This document shows, one piece after another, positions 31,027 to 41,160 of a stretch of 64,000 nucleotides of DNA. Positions within the stretch are counted from its first letter, which is position 1; the number at the start of each line of letters is the position of its first letter. The stretch lies in NCBI RefSeq assembly GCF_001438845.1, contig NZ_JQCL01000057.1, forward strand, positions 62,001 through 126,000, written 5' to 3'. The position numbers and the translations under genes were made by a program. The notes under the pieces were generated by a model. That model searched no databases, was not told where the DNA came from, and saw nothing but the letters and a program-made list of their open reading frames with translations. The stretch is from Lactiplantibacillus xiangfangensis (GTDB lineage: Bacteria > Bacillota > Bacilli > Lactobacillales > Lactobacillaceae).

Positions 31027-32283
31027 ATGAGTACTTGGAAAAAGTTGGGGATGGGTGTTTTAGCCACGGGCTTAGCACTCACGCTTGTAGGTTGTGGTAA
31101 TAGTAAGTCTTCATCCAGCTCTTCATCAAAGATGGGTAAGACATTAAAGGTTTCTGCGGACCCTTCATATAAATCATATATGAAGTCTGTGATTCCTGCG
31201 TTTGAAAAGAAGAACAACGTTAAGGTGAAGGTTTCATACAAGGCCATGCTTGATGAAGACGACGCTTTGAAGTTGGACGGTCCTTCAGGTAAGGGTCCTG
31301 ATGTTTTGATGGCACCATACGACCGGGTTGGTCAAATGGCGTCACAGGGACAATTAGCAACGGCCAAGTTAGTTAACGGTCGTTACAATGCAACGGGTAA
31401 GAAATCCGTTACCTATAAAGGTAAGGTTTACGCCGCACCCGTTACGATCGAATCTGATGTGCTCTACTACAACAAGAAGTTGATCAAGAACGCACCTAAG
31501 TCATTCACTGAACTTGAAAAGTTAACTAAGGATAAGAAGTATGCTTACGCTAACGACAAGTCGAAGTCAGTTGCTTTCTTAACACAATGGACTAACTTCT
31601 ATAACTCATTCGGTGTGATCAAGGGTTACGGTGGCTACGTCTTCGGTTATAACAACACCAACGCTAAGAAGATGGGCTTGAACAACTCTGGCGCCGTTGA
31701 AGGGTTAAGCTACATGACCAAATGGTTCACGAAGTACTGGCCAAGTGGGATGCAAAACGTCACTTCAAACGAAAACTTTGTAACGTCACAATTTACTTCT
31801 GGCAAGACCGCTGCCGTTATCGATGGTCCTTGGATGGCTGCAACTTACAAGAAGTCTAAGATTGATTACGGGGTTGCCGTTTTACCTACTTTGAACAATG
31901 GTAAGGATTATCAAGCGTTTGCCGGTGGGAAAGCTTGGGCGGTTTCTAACTACTCTAAGAACAAGACCGCAGCACAAGCTTGGTTAGACTACATTTCAAA
32001 CGATGCTAGTCAAAAGAGTCTTTACAAGTCTGCTAGTGAAATTCCAGCAAACACCGCTGCACGTAAGTCAGCTGTTGCGACTGGTAATGACATGGCAAGC
32101 GCTGTTTCCAAACAATATGACAAGGATGTTCCTTTGATCAACTTGCCACAAATGTCTGAAGTTTGGACCCCAGCACAAACAATGGTTACTAACGCTGCTA
32201 GTGGCAAGATGACACCAAAACAAGCTGCTAACAAAGCACAAAAGACCATTTTAACTAATATTTCTCAGAAATATGATAAATAG
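31027..32283 (+). CDS. malE: Maltose/maltodextrin ABC transporter substrate-binding lipoprotein
   Basis: 418 residues. The signal peptide has lipobox L-V-G-C (Cys at 23), a serine-rich linker, then a family 1 solute-binding fold (K-V-S-A-D-P-S-Y-K...F-E-K-K-N-N-V-K-V-K). It is anchored on the outer face of the membrane and hands maltodextrins to MalF-MalG. AAGGAGGA stands ahead of the ATG. A hairpin after its stop separates it from malF, probably allowing more binding protein than permease. Confidence 0.95.
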   Translation: MSTWKKLGMGVLATGLALTLVGCGNSKSSSSSSSKMGKTLKVSADPSYKSYMKSVIPAFEKKNNVKVKVSYKAMLDEDDALKLDGPSGKGPDVLMAPYDRVGQMASQGQLATAKLVNGRYNATGKKSVTYKGKVYAAPVTIESDVLYYNKKLIKNAPKSFTELEKLTKDKKYAYANDKSKSVAFLTQWTNFYNSFGVIKGYGGYVFGYNNTNAKKMGLNNSGAVEGLSYMTKWFTKYWPSGMQNVTSNENFVTSQFTSGKTAAVIDGPWMAATYKKSKIDYGVAVLPTLNNGKDYQAFAGGKAWAVSNYSKNKTAAQAWLDYISNDASQKSLYKSASEIPANTAARKSAVATGNDMASAVSKQYDKDVPLINLPQMSEVWTPAQTMVTNAASGKMTPKQAANKAQKTILTNISQKYDK

Positions 32284-32304
32284 TCATTATTTTAAATAGC
32301 GTTT

Positions 32305-32345
32305 AAGGGGGCTGAAACAAAATTCGTTTTGTCTCAGCCTTTTTA
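32305..32345 (+). terminator. Partial terminator / processing hairpin between malE and malF
   Basis: AAGG-GGGCTGAAACAAAA pairs with TTTTGTCTCAGCC-TTTT. It lies within the operon, so read-through is expected; it would give a malE excess. Confidence 0.8.
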
Positions 32346-32397
32346 AAAGAAAAAAAGCACTTAATTTAGGATTTATTAGGAAAGGGGTACGGGCGAC

Positions 32398-33687
32398 ATG
32401 CAGAAAAAAGATGCAAAAAAAGCGCAACGCCTGTCAATTATTCCCGGGTTGGGTCAGTTCTATAATGGCCAAACAATCAAGGGTGTCCTCTTTATCATCA
32501 TTTTATTGGCATTCGTAGCAGAGTTTGCCTTAGTTGGGGTTAGCGCGTTCGCTAACTTGTTCACATTGGGTTCTGTCTCAATGGAAGACAACTCATTGTT
32601 CATGATGATTTATGGGACGTTACAGATTTTACTGACCATTGTGTTCCTAGTATTTTGGATCGCGAACATGTACGATGCCAAGCACGTAGCACAATTGATC
32701 AACAATGGTAAAAAAGTTTCACACACGTTTAAAGAATTAGGCGCGAACTTGTTGGACGGTGGGTTTGCTTACTTACTGACCACACCAGCTTACTTCCTGA
32801 TGATTTTCACGATCGTGTTCCCGGTACTGGTTACCTTACTGATGGCCTTTACCAACTATGACTTTGCCCACATTCCACCAGCAATGTTGCTGGACTGGAT
32901 TGGCTTCAAGAACTTCACGTCAATGTTCTTCTTGAGTAGTTACCGGGCAACGTTTAACGCCGTCTTTGGCTGGACCGTTATTTGGACGGTCTGCGCGACG
33001 ACTTTACAAATCATCATTGGGATCGCAACGGCGGTTATTGCCAACCAAAACTTTATCAAGGGCAAGCGGCTATTTGGGGTTATCTTCTTACTCCCATGGG
33101 CCATTCCAGCCTTCGTTTCCATCATGAGTTTTTCAAACATTTTCAACGATTCAGCCGGTGCCATCAACGTGCAAGTCATTGGCTTATGGAACACCTTGGT
33201 TCCATTTGCCCACATTGCACCGATCCACTGGATGACCGATACGTTCTGGACGAAAGTTGCCATTATTATGATTCAAGGCTGGCTTGGATTCCCATACATC
33301 TATGTGATGATTACCGGGATCTTGCAAGCCATTCCCGAAGATTTATACGAAGCCGCAACTTTGGATGGGGCGACCGTGATGCAAAAGTTCAACAAAATCA
33401 CGTTACCAACCATCTTTGCGATTGCAGCACCAATCTTCGTGACACAATACACGTTTAACTTCAATAATTTCTCGATGATCTACCTGTTCAACCAAGGTGG
33501 TCCCGGTGATGTCGGTGCAAATGCCGGTGGGACTGATATCTTGATTTCATGGATTTACAAATTAACGACTGGGACGTCACCACAGTACTCACTTGCGGCT
33601 GCCGTTACGTTAATTATTTCCGTACTGGTTATTGGGATTTCACTGATCGTCTTCAAGAAGACGCACGCGTTCGAAATGGGGGACTAG
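32398..33687 (+). CDS. malF: Maltodextrin ABC transporter permease MalF
   Basis: 429 residues with about eight membrane helices. The N-terminal block R-L-S-I-I-P-G-L-G-Q-F-Y-N is typical of Gram-positive MalF/MdxF. The coupling loop E-A-A-T-L-D-G-A (EAA motif) is near residue 320. It pairs with MalG, and MsmK supplies ATP hydrolysis. ATG 32398 has AGGAAAGGGG upstream. malG begins four bases after its stop. Confidence 0.95.
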   Translation: MQKKDAKKAQRLSIIPGLGQFYNGQTIKGVLFIIILLAFVAEFALVGVSAFANLFTLGSVSMEDNSLFMMIYGTLQILLTIVFLVFWIANMYDAKHVAQLINNGKKVSHTFKELGANLLDGGFAYLLTTPAYFLMIFTIVFPVLVTLLMAFTNYDFAHIPPAMLLDWIGFKNFTSMFFLSSYRATFNAVFGWTVIWTVCATTLQIIIGIATAVIANQNFIKGKRLFGVIFLLPWAIPAFVSIMSFSNIFNDSAGAINVQVIGLWNTLVPFAHIAPIHWMTDTFWTKVAIIMIQGWLGFPYIYVMITGILQAIPEDLYEAATLDGATVMQKFNKITLPTIFAIAAPIFVTQYTFNFNNFSMIYLFNQGGPGDVGANAGGTDILISWIYKLTTGTSPQYSLAAAVTLIISVLVIGISLIVFKKTHAFEMGD

Positions 33688-33690
33688 GTT

Positions 33691-34572
33691 ATGGAAAATG
33701 CAACTGCACCAACTAAAAATGTAAATTCCAAACAAAATAGCGCCCGGCGGCATCGTTTTTGGAAAGAGTTCTTCACGTATTTTTACATGGCGATCTTAGC
33801 GATTATTATTATCTATCCGGTATTAATTACCTTCATTACCGCCTTCAAGGATGCCAACGTATCCGCGTTCGTTCTTGATTTCGGCGGCAAATGGACCTTA
33901 GCCAACTTCAAAGACCTCTTTACCACGACGCTGTACGGTAGCTGGTACTTGAACACCATGGTGATTTCAATTTCATGTATGGTCATTCAAGTTATCGTTG
34001 TAACCTTAGCGGGTTACGTTTACAGTCGTTACCGTTTTGCTGGTAAGAAATTCAGTTTAACTTTCTTCATCGTTATCCAAATGGTGCCAACCATGGCTGC
34101 CTTGACCGCTTACTACGTCTTGGCCAACATGTTAAATGCGTTGGACCACTACTGGTTCTTGACCGCCATTTACATTGGTGGTGGGATTCCACAAAACACT
34201 TGGTTGATGAAGGGTTACTTTGATAACGTTCCTTATGACTTGGATGAATCAGCTAAGTTGGACGGGGCCGGAAACTTCAAGATCTTCTGGTCAATCGTCT
34301 TACCACTAGTTAAACCAATGATCGCGGTTCAAGCGCTCTGGGCCTTCATGTCACCAGTTCAAGATTACCTGATGGCGAAGTTCTTATTGACGTCTGAATC
34401 ACATTACACGGTTGCCGTGGGGTTACAAACATTCATTAATAACGCTCAAAATCAACAAGTCGTCTTATTCTCGGCCGGTGCGATTCTAGTGGCGTTACCA
34501 ATTGCCTGCCTGTTCTTCTACCTACAACGGTTCTTCGTTTCTGGACTACTTGCCGGTGGGAGCAAAGGTTAA
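33691..34572 (+). CDS. malG: Maltodextrin ABC transporter permease MalG
   Basis: 293 residues with six membrane helices. The EAA loop reads [10 protein letters not shown] (about 184-193). The C-terminus ends [12 protein letters not shown], as in other MalG proteins, where it inserts into the MalE/MalF pathway. It is translated directly after malF, with a four-base gap, and followed 27 bp later by malA. Confidence 0.95.
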   Translation: MENATAPTKNVNSKQNSARRHRFWKEFFTYFYMAILAIIIIYPVLITFITAFKDANVSAFVLDFGGKWTLANFKDLFTTTLYGSWYLNTMVISISCMVIQVIVVTLAGYVYSRYRFAGKKFSLTFFIVIQMVPTMAALTAYYVLANMLNALDHYWFLTAIYIGGGIPQNTWLMKGYFDNVPYDLDESAKLDGAGNFKIFWSIVLPLVKPMIAVQALWAFMSPVQDYLMAKFLLTSESHYTVAVGLQTFINNAQNQQVVLFSAGAILVALPIACLFFYLQRFFVSGLLAGGSKG

Positions 34573-34599
34573 AACAAATTTTAGTAGGGGTGAATTTAG

Positions 34600-35436
34600 A
34601 TGCAGATTTCAGCAAAAAAGGAAGGATCCATCGCATTTCCGGTCCGGTTTTTTGGCAGCCTCTTCTCACCTCGAAGAATGTTTGCGAACCGTGACAAATA
34701 TAACTGGTTACAAATCATCGTGATTTTTCTATTCTTAACCGCGGTGATGTTGATGCCAATTCCGTTTTATTATAATCATCAAACCAACTTCAACTTAAAG
34801 CCGTTTTTACCAACGATTGATCGCATGGCTGACAGTTCGGCGATGCAGACGGCCTTTAAGCAAGCAACGTTTAAAGATCAACAATTTACCAACGTGAAAC
34901 ACCAAGTGATCCTGAGCAATCAGCATGAAGTGGCGGGCTTTAACTTAACCGCTGCGGACGTGGCCGGACGTAAAAGCGTGATTAATTTACACGCCAAAAC
35001 GTTCCAAGTCAAAGCAGTCGGTAGTGAGTTTAGTGCTAAGTACGTACCAACGTACAATTTAAAGACCAATGCGCATGACTTCTTGGTGGACTCTTGGTAT
35101 CAAAGTAACAAAGTGATGATTGGGCTCTTTATGTTAATGACGCTTGGCCTAATCATCGTGGGGGTCAACTTGATCCTCGTTAATGGCGCGGCGTTCTTCT
35201 TATTCTTGTCGCGACATAACAAAATCACTCATATTCGCAACTACCGTGAAGCTGTCAACCTGTCATTAATGATGATGGGGATTGGTAGTTTGCTTGCGAT
35301 GGTCATTGGCTTGATTCACTTTGACGTGACGATCGAGCTAACGGTCCAGTCGTTGAGCTTAGCCTTCGTTGTGTTATGGGTTTACCTTAAGACTAAATTT
35401 AAAGATCCAGAAGTTGATGAAGCCGGTGTCTTTTAA
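34600..35436 (+). CDS. malA: MalA-like membrane protein (DUF1189)
   Basis: 278 residues. One membrane helix near 45-60 and a cluster of three to four helices after 180 flank an extracytoplasmic stretch (about 65-175). This fits the DUF1189/MalA proteins found in lactobacillar and streptococcal maltodextrin operons. The role is unproven; an accessory to the importer or a sensor has been suggested by context. AGGGG precedes the ATG. It is co-transcribed with malG and the amylase gene. Confidence 0.85.
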   Translation: MQISAKKEGSIAFPVRFFGSLFSPRRMFANRDKYNWLQIIVIFLFLTAVMLMPIPFYYNHQTNFNLKPFLPTIDRMADSSAMQTAFKQATFKDQQFTNVKHQVILSNQHEVAGFNLTAADVAGRKSVINLHAKTFQVKAVGSEFSAKYVPTYNLKTNAHDFLVDSWYQSNKVMIGLFMLMTLGLIIVGVNLILVNGAAFFLFLSRHNKITHIRNYREAVNLSLMMMGIGSLLAMVIGLIHFDVTIELTVQSLSLAFVVLWVYLKTKFKDPEVDEAGVF

Positions 35437-35473
35437 CGGCTGGTCAACAATCAAAGAGAAATGAGGAAGATTA

Positions 35474-36796
35474 ATGGCACGCGATACGCAAACGAATTTA
35501 CGCAACGACATGATTTATTCCGTGTTCGTACGTAACTACTCAAAATCTGGTAAATTCGCCGCAGTCACTGCTGATCTACAACGGATCAAGGACCTCGGTA
35601 CTGATATCTTGTGGTTATTACCAATTTATCCAATTGGTGAAGCCAACCGTAAAGGGACCCTCGGATCACCTTACGCCATTAAAGATTATCGCGGAATCAA
35701 CCCAGAATATGGGACCTTGGACGACTTCAAAGCGTTGACGGACCGAGCACATGAACTCGGGATGAAGGTAATGTTAGACATCGTCTATAATCACACGTCA
35801 CCCGATTCCGTACTGGCGACAAAGCATCCAGAATGGTTCTATCATGATGCTGATGGTCAGTTGATGAACAAAGTCGGTGACTGGAGCGACGTAAAGGATT
35901 TGGATTATGGTCAGCATGATTTATGGCAATACCAGATCGACACCTTACTTTACTGGAGCCAGTTCGTTGATGGGTTCCGTTGCGACGTTGCGCCATTAGT
36001 CCCACTCGATTTTTGGCTAGAAGCTCGTCGACAAGTTAACGCCAAACATCCTGGTACGTTGTGGTTAGCTGAATCAGCCGGAAGTGGCTTTATTCAGGAA
36101 CTACGGGCACAAGGGTACGTAGGGTTATCTGATAGTGAACTGTACCAAGCCTTTGATATGACTTACGATTACGACGTCTTCGGTGATTTCAAGGATTACT
36201 GGCAAGGACGGCGCACGGTGGATGGCTACGTGGACTTGCTTCAACGGCAAGACGCGACCTTCCCCGCAAACTATATCAAGATGCGTTTCTTAGAAAATCA
36301 CGACAACGCCCGAATGATGAGCTTGTTACACAGTCAGCCGGAAGCCGTCAATAATTTGACGTGGATCTTCTTGCAGCGCGGGATTCCGCTAATTTACAAC
36401 GGGCAAGAATTTTTAGCCGAACACGAACCGTCACTCTTTGATAAGGATGACATCGTGGACGACAAGCATGGTGACATCACGGCATTGATTCAAAAGCTCG
36501 TTGCAATTAAGAAGTTGCCAATTATGCGTGCCGCTGATTATCAGCTTGCGGTGGTTGAAGATGGCATCATCAAAGTGACGTATCGTGGTGCGGGTGAAGC
36601 ACTCGTTGCCTGGATTCCGTTAAAGGGCCAAGTAAGTGAAGTTGCAACGACCTTGCAAGCCAACACTTATCAGAACTTATTAACGGAAACCGCCGTTAAA
36701 GTCAGTGACGGTAAAATTGCGGTTAACGGCCAACCCGTTTTAATTAAATATGCCACGGATACAGCGGCCACTAAGGTTGCTGATCAATCTAACTAG
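35474..36796 (+). CDS. amy: Alpha-amylase family hydrolase, GH13 (intracellular maltodextrin hydrolase)
   Basis: 440 residues, no signal peptide. Catalytic residues D171 (F-R-C-D-V-A), E200 (L-A-E-S-A) and D277 (N-H-D-N-A-R) are visible, with region I D-I-V-Y-N-H-T. The protein is short for the family and lacks starch-binding modules, so it probably cleaves imported maltodextrins in the cytoplasm. GAGGAAG precedes the ATG. Weak hairpins follow before msmK. Confidence 0.9.
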   Translation: MARDTQTNLRNDMIYSVFVRNYSKSGKFAAVTADLQRIKDLGTDILWLLPIYPIGEANRKGTLGSPYAIKDYRGINPEYGTLDDFKALTDRAHELGMKVMLDIVYNHTSPDSVLATKHPEWFYHDADGQLMNKVGDWSDVKDLDYGQHDLWQYQIDTLLYWSQFVDGFRCDVAPLVPLDFWLEARRQVNAKHPGTLWLAESAGSGFIQELRAQGYVGLSDSELYQAFDMTYDYDVFGDFKDYWQGRRTVDGYVDLLQRQDATFPANYIKMRFLENHDNARMMSLLHSQPEAVNNLTWIFLQRGIPLIYNGQEFLAEHEPSLFDKDDIVDDKHGDITALIQKLVAIKKLPIMRAADYQLAVVEDGIIKVTYRGAGEALVAWIPLKGQVSEVATTLQANTYQNLLTETAVKVSDGKIAVNGQPVLIKYATDTAATKVADQSN

Positions 36797-36850
36797 CTGA
36801 AAGTCAGCTTTAATTTTTGAACGTAAAAGCAACCGGTTGCAGTCGGTTGC
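36795..36850 (+). terminator. Two weak intra-operon hairpins between amy and msmK
   Basis: AGCTGA-aag-TCAGCT followed by TTAATTTTT, then GCAACCG-N8-CGGTTGC. Either could act as a partial terminator or an RNA processing site. Confidence 0.45.
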
Positions 36851-36897
36851 GTATTAGGACGTAGCTTAGTAGTGAGAAAATAGGGGAGTGGATTTCG

Positions 36898-38004
36898 ATG
36901 GTTGAAATGAATCTCGAACACATTTACAAAAAATACGAAGGTAACGAAAAGTACTCCGTTACTGATATGAACTTAGATATTAAAGATGGGGAATTCATCT
37001 TCTTCATTGGCCCATCTGGTTGTGGGAAGTCAACCACGTTACGTATGATTGCCGGACTAGAAGACATCACAAAGGGTGACTTCAAGATGAACGGTCAAGT
37101 CATGAACGACGTGGAACCTAAGAACCGAGACATTGCGATGGTTTTCCAAACTTACGCTTTGTACCCAAACATGTCCGTTTTCGACAACATGGCCTTCGGG
37201 TTAAAGATTCGGAAGACGTACAGCAATACTGAAATTAAGAAACGGGTCGACAACGCTGCTGAACAACTTGGTTTGACCGACTTCTTGCAACGGCGCCCCG
37301 CTAACCTTTCCGGTGGGCAACGTCAACGGGTTGCTTTAGGCCGAGCAATTGTTCGGGATGCCGGCACGTTCTTACTTGATGAACCACTATCTAACTTGGA
37401 TGCCAAGTTACGGGTCGACATGCGGACCACGATTGCCCAAATGCACCAGCGTTTAAAGACTAACATGATTTACGTCACCCATGACCAAATTGAAGCGATG
37501 ACCATGGCTGACCGGATCGTGATTATGAACGATGGTAAGATCATGCAAGTTGGGACCCCGCATCAACTTTATAATGAACCAGTTAACCAATTCGTGGCTG
37601 GTTTCATGGGGTCGCCATCAATGAACTTCTTTAACGCAACCTTACACGATGGTCGCGTGACGGATGGCGAAGGCTTGGACGTTGCCGTACCAGAAGGGCA
37701 ATTAAAGACTTTGAAGGCCCAAGGTTACGACCAAAAAGAAATGATTGTCGGGATTCGTCCAGAAGATATTCACGCTGAACGGATTGCGCTTGAAGCAATG
37801 CCAGATTCAATCGTTAACACGAAAGTCGTCGTTTCAGAATTCTTAGGTGCCGAAAGCATGCTTTATTGCAAAGCTGGCAAGTCTAAGTTTACGGCCCAAG
37901 TTGATGCGCGTGATTACCACAATCCTGGTGAAAACGTCGAAGTTGCTTTTGAAATGGCCAAGGCACATTTCTTCGATCCAGAAACAAAGGATGTTATTCG
38001 TTAA
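36898..38004 (+). CDS. msmK: Multiple-sugar ABC transporter ATPase MsmK/MsmX type
   Basis: 368 residues. Walker A is G-P-S-G-C-G-K-S-T (about 38-46), signature L-S-G-G-Q-R-Q-R-V-A-L and Walker B F-L-L-D-E-P-L-S-N-L-D, with a C-terminal TOBE-like domain (about 240-368). This class of ATPase energises maltodextrin and other CUT1 importers. GGGGAG lies upstream of the start. It is followed after 24 bp by the phosphorylase gene. Confidence 0.95.
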   Translation: MVEMNLEHIYKKYEGNEKYSVTDMNLDIKDGEFIFFIGPSGCGKSTTLRMIAGLEDITKGDFKMNGQVMNDVEPKNRDIAMVFQTYALYPNMSVFDNMAFGLKIRKTYSNTEIKKRVDNAAEQLGLTDFLQRRPANLSGGQRQRVALGRAIVRDAGTFLLDEPLSNLDAKLRVDMRTTIAQMHQRLKTNMIYVTHDQIEAMTMADRIVIMNDGKIMQVGTPHQLYNEPVNQFVAGFMGSPSMNFFNATLHDGRVTDGEGLDVAVPEGQLKTLKAQGYDQKEMIVGIRPEDIHAERIALEAMPDSIVNTKVVVSEFLGAESMLYCKAGKSKFTAQVDARDYHNPGENVEVAFEMAKAHFFDPETKDVIR

Positions 38005-38028
38005 TTCGTCCAAGGAGGAGCAATTCTA

Positions 38029-40299
38029 ATGAAACGTATTTTTGAAGTGAATCCGTGGCACGTGGTCAGTCATGAACTGGTTCCAACGGATAAACGATTA
38101 CAAGAAAGCATGACGAGCATCGGCAACGGCTACATGGGGATGCGCGGTATGTTTGAAGAACACTACTCTAACGATACTTTGAAAGGTATCTATGTCGGGG
38201 GCGTTTGGTACCCTGACAAGACGCGTGTTGGCTGGTGGAAGAATGGTTATCCCGATTATTTCGGTAAGGTCGTCAATGCGGTTAACTTCATTAAAGTTAA
38301 CTTGACGATCGACGGGGACCAGGTTGATTTAGCTAAGGACGACATTAGCGACTTTATGGTCGATTTGGACATGCACACCGGTGTTCTCCGGCGTTCGTTC
38401 ATCGTGACTAAGGGTGAAAAGAAAGTCCAATTCTTGATTGATCGTTTTGTCAGTGCCGCTCAAAAGGAATTATTTGACGTCCACTATAGCGTTCACAACT
38501 TGAGTGCGGAACCCGTCCAAATTGGCTTTATTTCCCAAATTGACGCCGACGTTTTCAACGAAGACGCTAACTACGACGAACAATTCTGGCAAGTTCTCGA
38601 TAAAAGTCACGCGCTGACTGGCGGGAGTATGGTCGCTGAAACTAAACCAAATGATTTTGGCACCCCACGCTTTACACTAGGCATGCAAATGTTGCACGTG
38701 ACGGATCTCCGCGGTGTGGATGCACCGGAAACGGAAAAAGCTGTTACGAACATTTTCCGCGGGACTTTAGCGCCTGATGAGACCAAGAACTTTGAAAAAC
38801 GAGTCATCGTGGTCACTTCCCGTGATTATAAAGATATCAAAACGCTACGTAGCGGTTTGGCAACATTGACAGAAAACGTCAATGCGCAATCATACGAAGA
38901 ATTATTGCAAGCGCACCAAGCAGTCTGGGCGAAGCGCTGGGAATTGGCTGACGTGGTCATTGATGGTGACGACGCGGCCCAACAGGGGATTCGTTTCAAC
39001 CTCTTCCAGTTATTCTCAACGTACTATGGTGAAGACAAACGCTTGAACTTAGGACCAAAGGGCTTTACCGGTGAAAAATACGGTGGTGCGACTTACTGGG
39101 ATACCGAAGCTTTCGGGGTACCATTCTACTTGTCATTAGCCAAGCCGAAAGTTACCGAAAACTTATTGGAATACCGCTACAACCAGCTGGCAGGTGCGTT
39201 CCATAACGCTAAGCAGCAAGGGTTGGCAGGGGCACTCTACCCAATGGTGACCTTTAATGGGATCGAATGTCATAACGAATGGGAAATCACCTTTGAAGAA
39301 ATTCATCGGAACGGTTCCATTGCTTATGCCATCTTTAACTACACCCGCTATACCGGTGATGAGACATACTTGAAGACCAAAGGGATCGACGTTTTGACGG
39401 CCATCTCACGTTTTTGGGCCGACCGGGTACACTTCTCAGAACGTAAGCAAATGTACATGATTCATGGTGTGACTGGGCCCAATGAGTATGAAAATAATGT
39501 CAATAACAACTGGTATACCAACCTGATGGCACGTTGGACATTGAAATACACATTGGCTAGCTTAAAGAAGGTCAGTGCTGAAAAGCAACAAGCCCTAGAC
39601 GTCACCGACGCTGAACTGGCGAAATGGCAAGATATCGTGGACCGGATGTATTTGCCACACGATGACAAACTCGGCATCTTTGTTCAACACGATACGTTCC
39701 TGGATAAGGATTTGAAGCCCGTTTCGACGATTCCAGCGGATCAACGTCCAATCAACCAACACTGGTCATGGGACCATATTTTGCGGTCACCATACATCAA
39801 GCAGGCGGACGTCTTACAAGGTATCTACTACTTCATGGACCGGTTCACACCGGAACAGAAGAAGGCCAACTTTGACTTCTACGAACCGTTAACGGTCCAC
39901 GAATCCAGCTTGTCGCCCGCAGTTCACGCTGTATTAGCGGCGGACCTGCACTACGAAGACAAAGCGGTTGAAATGTATCAACGGACTGCTCGGTTGGACC
40001 TTGATAACTACAACAACGACACGGTCGACGGCTTACACATTACGTCGATGACCGGTTCGTGGTTAGCAATCGTACAAGGCTTTGCTGGAATGCGTGTTAA
40101 GGACGATACGTTGGCGTTTGCACCATTTGTCCCTAACGCTTGGACACATTATCAGTTCCACGTTAACTTCCGTGGTCGGCTCTTAAAAGTCGACGTCAAT
40201 CAACAAGGAACGACAGTGACACTCGTCTCTGGTGAACCATTGACCATTGAATTGAACGGTAACGCGGTGAAGGTTGCCGATACCGTTTCAACGAAATAA
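38029..40299 (+). CDS. map: Maltose phosphorylase, GH65
   Basis: 756 residues, the usual length for GH65 phosphorylases. It splits maltose with phosphate into beta-glucose-1-phosphate and glucose, saving ATP. The catalytic acid is E486 in G-P-N-E-Y-E-N-N-V, in close register with the known L. brevis enzyme. The N-terminal domain starts W-H-V-V-S-H-E-L, and the (alpha/alpha)6 barrel core follows from about 320. AAGGAGGAG precedes the ATG. It is the last gene of the operon. Confidence 0.95.
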   Translation: MKRIFEVNPWHVVSHELVPTDKRLQESMTSIGNGYMGMRGMFEEHYSNDTLKGIYVGGVWYPDKTRVGWWKNGYPDYFGKVVNAVNFIKVNLTIDGDQVDLAKDDISDFMVDLDMHTGVLRRSFIVTKGEKKVQFLIDRFVSAAQKELFDVHYSVHNLSAEPVQIGFISQIDADVFNEDANYDEQFWQVLDKSHALTGGSMVAETKPNDFGTPRFTLGMQMLHVTDLRGVDAPETEKAVTNIFRGTLAPDETKNFEKRVIVVTSRDYKDIKTLRSGLATLTENVNAQSYEELLQAHQAVWAKRWELADVVIDGDDAAQQGIRFNLFQLFSTYYGEDKRLNLGPKGFTGEKYGGATYWDTEAFGVPFYLSLAKPKVTENLLEYRYNQLAGAFHNAKQQGLAGALYPMVTFNGIECHNEWEITFEEIHRNGSIAYAIFNYTRYTGDETYLKTKGIDVLTAISRFWADRVHFSERKQMYMIHGVTGPNEYENNVNNNWYTNLMARWTLKYTLASLKKVSAEKQQALDVTDAELAKWQDIVDRMYLPHDDKLGIFVQHDTFLDKDLKPVSTIPADQRPINQHWSWDHILRSPYIKQADVLQGIYYFMDRFTPEQKKANFDFYEPLTVHESSLSPAVHAVLAADLHYEDKAVEMYQRTARLDLDNYNNDTVDGLHITSMTGSWLAIVQGFAGMRVKDDTLAFAPFVPNAWTHYQFHVNFRGRLLKVDVNQQGTTVTLVSGEPLTIELNGNAVKVADTVSTK

Positions 40300-40387
40300 A
40301 CACACTTGACCCTAACCTGGCCGAAACTGGTTAAGGTCAAGTCCTAACCCTAGAATGATTAACCCTCATTCTAACCTACTCCTAAAT

Positions 40388-40418
40388 AGACGCCCATCTG
40401 CGAATGGACGTCTTTTTT
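40388..40418 (+). terminator. Terminator of the maltodextrin operon
   Basis: AGACGCCCAT pairs with ATGGACGTCT (one mismatch) and is followed by TTTTTT. Two more hairpins without T runs lie just before it (40306-40375). Confidence 0.85.
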
Positions 40419-40450
40419 GAGTTCTATGGATGGCAAATAATATCCGCTCC

Positions 40451-40608
40451 GTCAGTCAGCGTCGGTGTGCTGTGGGGCCGGTCGCAGCCACAGTGCGGTC
40501 TGCTCCCTCAATTCCAAGCCGATAACCCGCGTCTTGGAATCGTCCCGCAACATCCAGCCGGTGCCCTCCGGCTGATGTTGCCGGCACAGCACATCAACGC
40601 TGACTGAC
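40451..40608. repeat. Multi-branched inverted-repeat element, type B, copy 1
   Basis: Long outer arms (40451-40474 and 40585-40608) pair over 24 bases with one mismatch and one wobble. Inside are three hairpins; two are clear: ATTCCAAG/CTTGGAAT (40511-40540) and CAACAT...ATGTTG (40548-40580). Compared with copy 2 at 45846, stems differ by paired changes, while the loop CCGATA-x-CCC-x-CGT stays the same. A shared tail GCTAAAT follows. Frames are open on both strands only because of the palindromes. Confidence 0.8.
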
Positions 40609-40619
40609 TGCGCTAAATA

Positions 40620-41160
40620 TAGTCCTGCTATCATGAGTGACTGACATTTATTGAATATTGATAGTATCAGGGGAGGTTGAAAATTAAATTTCGAGATTGA
40701 TTACGGTTGTATCAGTATTAGACTAATACAAATTAACTACTTGTGAGTTAGCCCGGTTACCACTGAGCATCCGATTAAAGCTACATTTATAGGCAACTTT
40801 CAGCTATGCTTTGGTTGCTGACAAACTTAACCGGTTTGTTTTAAAGCAATCTTAGCGTAGCCGGCAGAACCAGCGGGCCGTGTTGGCACTGTTAGCTGGC
40901 GTTGTTTGCCAGGTTATAGTTGAAAGACTCGTCCTTTGAGGCTTTCAAGCGAGGCGGAAGACCGTTCTTTGTCTGTAGCCGACCCCATGGCCCACTGATT
41001 CTGCCGGCGAAGCGCCGAAAATACTAATCTTCTAACGATAAGTAGTGTGATGGCAACGATTGAACTAGTTTTCGCACTTTCAACCTTCAGATAAATAACA
41101 TTAAAAAAACAGCTTGTAGGATCAAATATGACCTTATAAGCTGATTCTATTTGGAAATGA
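40620..41160. other. Gene-free stretch with further inverted repeats
   Basis: No credible gene on either strand. Imperfect dyads are present, for example ACTTTCAGCTAT near 40797 with ATAGTTGAAAG near 40917, and CGGCGAAGCGCCG near 41003. They look like a decayed relative of the adjacent structured element. I see no promoter or terminator that stands out. Confidence 0.45.

Noticed and set aside
40404-40634. Overlapping 60-67 codon reading frames on both strands
   Set aside because: They follow the arms of the palindromic type B element, read alike on both strands and lack ribosome sites; the structure explains the open frames.
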